From NCBI GenBank assembly GCA_934454115.1, contig CAKSFQ010000041.1:1-10844 (forward strand): a stretch of DNA of 10,844 nucleotides. Direction: 5' to 3'. This document shows, piece after piece, positions 8,071 to 10,844 of this stretch. Below the pieces are notes generated by a model. It searched no databases and had not been told where the DNA came from. It saw only the letters and a list, made by a program, of their open reading frames with translations. The position numbers and the translations under genes are program-made. This DNA is from an uncultured Clostridia bacterium. Its GTDB lineage: Bacteria > Bacillota > Clostridia > Monoglobales > Monoglobaceae. Position 1 is the stretch's first letter. The number at the start of each line of letters is the position of its first letter.

Positions 8071-10716
8071 ATGAACCAACAAAAGAAACGTCAATTTTTT
8101 AAAAAAAGACGGCCTATCATGCAGGCGGCAGCGGCGCTTACGGCGCTTTTTATTTTTTTAAGCCCGATGTCCTCGCTGGCGGCCGTTCTCGGCACGCCCG
8201 GCACGACAGAGGCAAAGCAGCTTGCACAGGGCACTGTTTTGTATACCAACACCTTTGATGGCGGCTCGGTGGGACAGCAGACCGAGCGCTACGTTGCGTA
8301 TACGCCGAACCCGGACGTGGTTCCCGTCTTAAACAACGGCTATTCCGTCTACGGCAAGCGAACGCTGCTCCAGGCCAACCAGGTGCTCAATGCGCGCGGC
8401 AGCTTTGCCGCTGCCGGAATCAACGCCGACTTTTTCTCGTTTCAGACGGGCGTTCCAATGAGTAATGTCATCATTGACGGTCAGGTTTACTCCAAGGATT
8501 CCGGCTGGCTGCCCGCCGTCGGATTCCGGGAGGACGGTTCCGCTTTTATGGGGACGCTTCCCATCGTAACCACCATGACGACAAACCTTGGCAGCATCAC
8601 GGTAGAATGCTTAAACAAATACCGTCAGCCCTACGCCCTGTACCTTTACAGCAGCGTTTACGGCGACAGTACCCATGCAAGCGGTCAGGGAATCAACGTC
8701 ATTCTAGGCTCAGTCAGCAGCTGCATCACCTTAAACAGTACCGTCACCGCCGTGGTGGAAAGCGTCACTGAGGACGACGGTTCGGTACCGATCCCGGATG
8801 GAAAGCTGGTTCTCAGCGTGGACGCCTCCGCCGCGCAGGAAATCAAAGACCGGCTTCAGGCTCTGCCGGTTGGGGCTGCGGTCTCGATCCGCACCGAGGA
8901 CGCCACCCATGACGCACGCTGGGAAAGCGCAAAATACGCACTTGGCGCGCAGGGCGGCAAGCTGATTACCGGTGGAAACCTTGATTATACGGACGAGTCT
9001 GCCGCTCCGCGGACGGCGCTCGGCATTCGTGCCGACGGCACGGTTCTGTTTTATACCATTGACGGCAGACAGACCGGTTACAGCTATGGCGCCAGAAAGG
9101 AAACGGTCGCACGCAGACTGCTGGAGCTCGGCTGTGTGGAGGCCATCAACTTAGACGGCGGCGGCTCTACCACCATCGGTGGGACGCTCCCCGGCACCAC
9201 GGATTTTCGGGTATTTAACTCCCCGTCGGACGGTGGTCTGCGCAGCTGTGCCAACTTCTTCTTTTTGAAAAAAAACAATGCCCCCAGCGGAATCCCTTAC
9301 GTTTTAAATCTGTCTGACTGGGGAAAGCCGGTTCTCTCCGGATCCTCTATTCAACTTAGGGTCGAGAGCGCCTACGACACGTCTTACGGGCCGGCAACCG
9401 TGCCGCAAAACGTCACCTTTTATCTGGAAAAGGATGCCGCAACGCCCTCGCCGGACGGCCTTGGCAGCGGCGTTTACGAAAACGGCTTTGTCACCGTCCG
9501 CGGCAACGGCGATGTCTATGTGGCCGCAAAGAGCGGCGATGCCTACGGCAGCACACTATTGCGTGCGGTTGCCACGCCGGAGCAGCTCCGTATCTTTAAC
9601 GCTAACACCGGGGAAGGGGTCAGCGACCTGGTGATGAACCCCGGCGACAGCATCGCATTATCCGCCACCGCCTACTGGGGCGGAGAGGCTATGGTGGTTG
9701 CCAATGAAAGCTTTACCTGGCGCGTGATCAGCAATAGCAGCAGCATTGGAAGCATTAGCGATAACGGCGTGTTCACGGCAGGGCAGAACAATGGCGCAAC
9801 CGGCATTGTCGCCGTCAACGCCGGTCTTTGCACGGCAGAAATCCCGGTTCGCATCCGCACCACCGATGAAATCGTGGCGCCGCCCGTCTATCCCCAGATA
9901 CAAGCCGGCATCACGGACGGCGTTTACCGCGCCGCGCTCAGCTGTACCGGCAGCAGCATCACCGCCGAAAATGTCAAACTGTATATGGACGGCACGCCGG
10001 TTCCTTTCCAATACGATGCCGCAAGCCAGGCGCTTACCTATTCCTTTGCTGACACTGCCGCACAGTACCACCGCTTTACGATTTCCGCCACGGCTGAAAA
10101 CGGAAACAGCGCCATCAAAACCACCGACAACGGCTCCCTTTTACAGTTGGAAAATCCGTTCCCGGACACAGGAAATCACTGGGCTAAGGACTTCATCAAC
10201 TATATGGCAAAACACGGCGTGGTCAGCGGCAGCGATGACGGAGACGGAAATCTGCGTTTTCTTCCGGACAACAACATGACGCGCACCGAATTTGCCATTA
10301 TGCTTTGCAATTATCTGAACCTGAACCCGGACGATTACAACGATACGCCGCTTCCCTTTACCGATACCGCCGATATCCCTTGGTGGGCGGTTGCAAGGGT
10401 TCGGGCAGTCTACGCGCGCGGCATTATGCAAGGACAGCTCACCGATTACGGCGTTGCTTTTAAACCAAACGATCATATCCGTCGTATGGAATACGCGATA
10501 TCGGTCGGCAGACTGTTGCCCAAAGGCCTGGCCGGCGCACCGATTACCGCGGCAGACGGCACAGATATTCCCTTCTGGGCAAAAGAGGATTTGAAAATCG
10601 CCACCGCACAGGGAATTTTAAACGGCTATCCCGACGGCACCTTAAAGCCGGAACGCAGCGTCACCCGTGCGGAAGCCGTAAAAATTCTATACACCATATT
10701 TGGTATCGGAAAATAA
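8071..10716 (+). CDS. Secreted phosphodiester glycosidase (NAGPA/DUF2233) with three SLH domains
   Basis: This 881-residue exported protein is probably held on the cell wall. The N-terminus is a signal peptide: seven Lys/Arg before residue 15, a hydrophobic core at about 19-30 and likely cleavage near Ala37. A NAGPA (DUF2233) domain spans roughly 75-405. Its conserved features are NADFF at 118-122, RTALG at 314-318, DGR at 331-333, NLDGGGSTT at 360-368 and the closing NSPSDGGLR at 383-391. The family includes the human enzyme that removes GlcNAc from GlcNAc-1-phospho-mannose; the bacterial substrate here is unknown, possibly a phosphodiester-linked sugar on a wall polymer (inference). Ig-like beta regions follow at about 406-500, 502-597 (BIG2-like) and 603-690. 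SLH repeats start near 697, 763 and 825; their TRAE-type motifs read TRTE, RRME and TRAE. SLH domains typically bind pyruvylated secondary wall polymers. The gene is divergent from rpoBC and has no obvious functional link to it. Confidence 0.9.
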   Translation: MNQQKKRQFFKKRRPIMQAAAALTALFIFLSPMSSLAAVLGTPGTTEAKQLAQGTVLYTNTFDGGSVGQQTERYVAYTPNPDVVPVLNNGYSVYGKRTLLQANQVLNARGSFAAAGINADFFSFQTGVPMSNVIIDGQVYSKDSGWLPAVGFREDGSAFMGTLPIVTTMTTNLGSITVECLNKYRQPYALYLYSSVYGDSTHASGQGINVILGSVSSCITLNSTVTAVVESVTEDDGSVPIPDGKLVLSVDASAAQEIKDRLQALPVGAAVSIRTEDATHDARWESAKYALGAQGGKLITGGNLDYTDESAAPRTALGIRADGTVLFYTIDGRQTGYSYGARKETVARRLLELGCVEAINLDGGGSTTIGGTLPGTTDFRVFNSPSDGGLRSCANFFFLKKNNAPSGIPYVLNLSDWGKPVLSGSSIQLRVESAYDTSYGPATVPQNVTFYLEKDAATPSPDGLGSGVYENGFVTVRGNGDVYVAAKSGDAYGSTLLRAVATPEQLRIFNANTGEGVSDLVMNPGDSIALSATAYWGGEAMVVANESFTWRVISNSSSIGSISDNGVFTAGQNNGATGIVAVNAGLCTAEIPVRIRTTDEIVAPPVYPQIQAGITDGVYRAALSCTGSSITAENVKLYMDGTPVPFQYDAASQALTYSFADTAAQYHRFTISATAENGNSAIKTTDNGSLLQLENPFPDTGNHWAKDFINYMAKHGVVSGSDDGDGNLRFLPDNNMTRTEFAIMLCNYLNLNPDDYNDTPLPFTDTADIPWWAVARVRAVYARGIMQGQLTDYGVAFKPNDHIRRMEYAISVGRLLPKGLAGAPITAADGTDIPFWAKEDLKIATAQGILNGYPDGTLKPERSVTRAEAVKILYTIFGIGK

Positions 10717-10722
10717 AATATC

Positions 10723-10750
10723 GGGGCTTAGCCACCATCGGCTAAGCCCC
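10723..10750 (-). terminator. Strong hairpin, probable terminator for a leftward gene
   Basis: GGGGCTTAGCC (10723-10733) and GGCTAAGCCCC (10740-10750) form a perfect 11 bp stem with a six-base loop, starting seven bases after the SLH-gene stop. On the plus strand no U-tract follows (ACAGACTGTC). On the minus strand the stem is followed by GAUAUUUUAUUUU, a proper U-rich tail. It therefore best fits termination of a gene converging from the right; it may also define the 3' end of the SLH-gene mRNA by blocking exonucleases. Confidence 0.7.
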
Positions 10751-10844
10751 ACAGACTGTCGAAAAAATCGATTTTCAGCAAGATATTGCTTTGAATTGAT
10801 AGCCCTTCGCCCGCGTCACATCTGCCTGCGCAGTGGCTCGATTT
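10751..10844 (-). other. Right-edge segment: possible 3' end of a leftward gene or part of a repeat
   Basis: On the minus strand a frame is open from the edge (10843) to TGA at 10775-10777, its last residues reading RAKGYQFKAISC, and 24 bases separate this stop from the terminator-like hairpin. A second frame is also open to a stop within that hairpin (10728). The segment contains a 12-base palindrome AAAATCGATTTT (10764-10775), a small AGCAA/TTGCT hairpin (10778-10791) and an 8-base palindrome CTGCGCAG (10826-10833). A partial gene is suggested by the terminator orientation, but about 90 bases are too few to be sure; a dispersed intergenic repeat is the alternative. Confidence 0.3.

Noticed and set aside
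9658..10071. A 137-codon minus-strand frame inside the SLH-domain gene.
   Set aside because: It is antisense to a gene with clear domains and has no supporting start signal or recognisable product.

Overview
This window most likely comes from a low-to-mid GC Firmicute of the class Clostridia, with an Oscillospiraceae/Ruminococcaceae-like lineage as the best guess. The evidence is textbook TTGACA / 17 bp / TATAAT promoters, strong GGAGGTGATC-type ribosome binding sites, Firmicutes-length RNA polymerase subunits (no large trigger-loop insertion in beta-prime, Clostridia-style [10 protein letters not shown] start of beta), and a secreted protein carrying three C-terminal SLH domains. The taxonomic call is inference from these traits.

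Layout. Positions 1-223 (read leftward) hold the 3' end of the rpoBC transcription unit. An intrinsic terminator comes about 20 nt after rpoC, then two near-identical tandem promoters exactly 100 bp apart that must drive a leftward gene beyond the left edge (in Clostridia, usually the str operon with rpsL, rpsG, fusA, tuf). rpoC (224-3823, minus) and rpoB (3914-7723, minus) form an operon with a 90 bp gap that is unusually structured in RNA. One hairpin straddles the rpoB stop codon. A 10 bp hairpin follows, whose loop can pair with the bases abutting the rpoC Shine-Dalgarno, giving a candidate H-type pseudoknot. RpoB ends in a 101-residue, extremely acidic tail. rpoB has its own perfect consensus promoter (7943-7971) and a leader of roughly 210 nt. 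No rplJ/rplL precedes it, so rpoBC is separated here from the usual rplKAJL cluster.

A divergently oriented gene (8071-10716, plus) encodes an 881-residue exported protein: signal peptide, NAGPA/DUF2233 phosphodiester glycosidase domain, several Ig-like/BIG2-like beta domains and three SLH repeats. It is probably a wall-anchored surface enzyme, functionally unrelated to rpoBC. Its best promoter lies inside the rpoB leader and faces the rpoB promoter, so the two transcripts should start with about 55-60 nt of complementary overlap.

The right edge (10717-10844) contains a strong 11 bp hairpin. Its U-rich tail is on the minus strand, which suggests a leftward gene converging from beyond the window. 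No RNA genes, CRISPR arrays or complete mobile elements are visible. The most novel-looking signal is the rpoB-rpoC intergenic pseudoknot; the facing overlapped promoters and the acidic beta tail come next.
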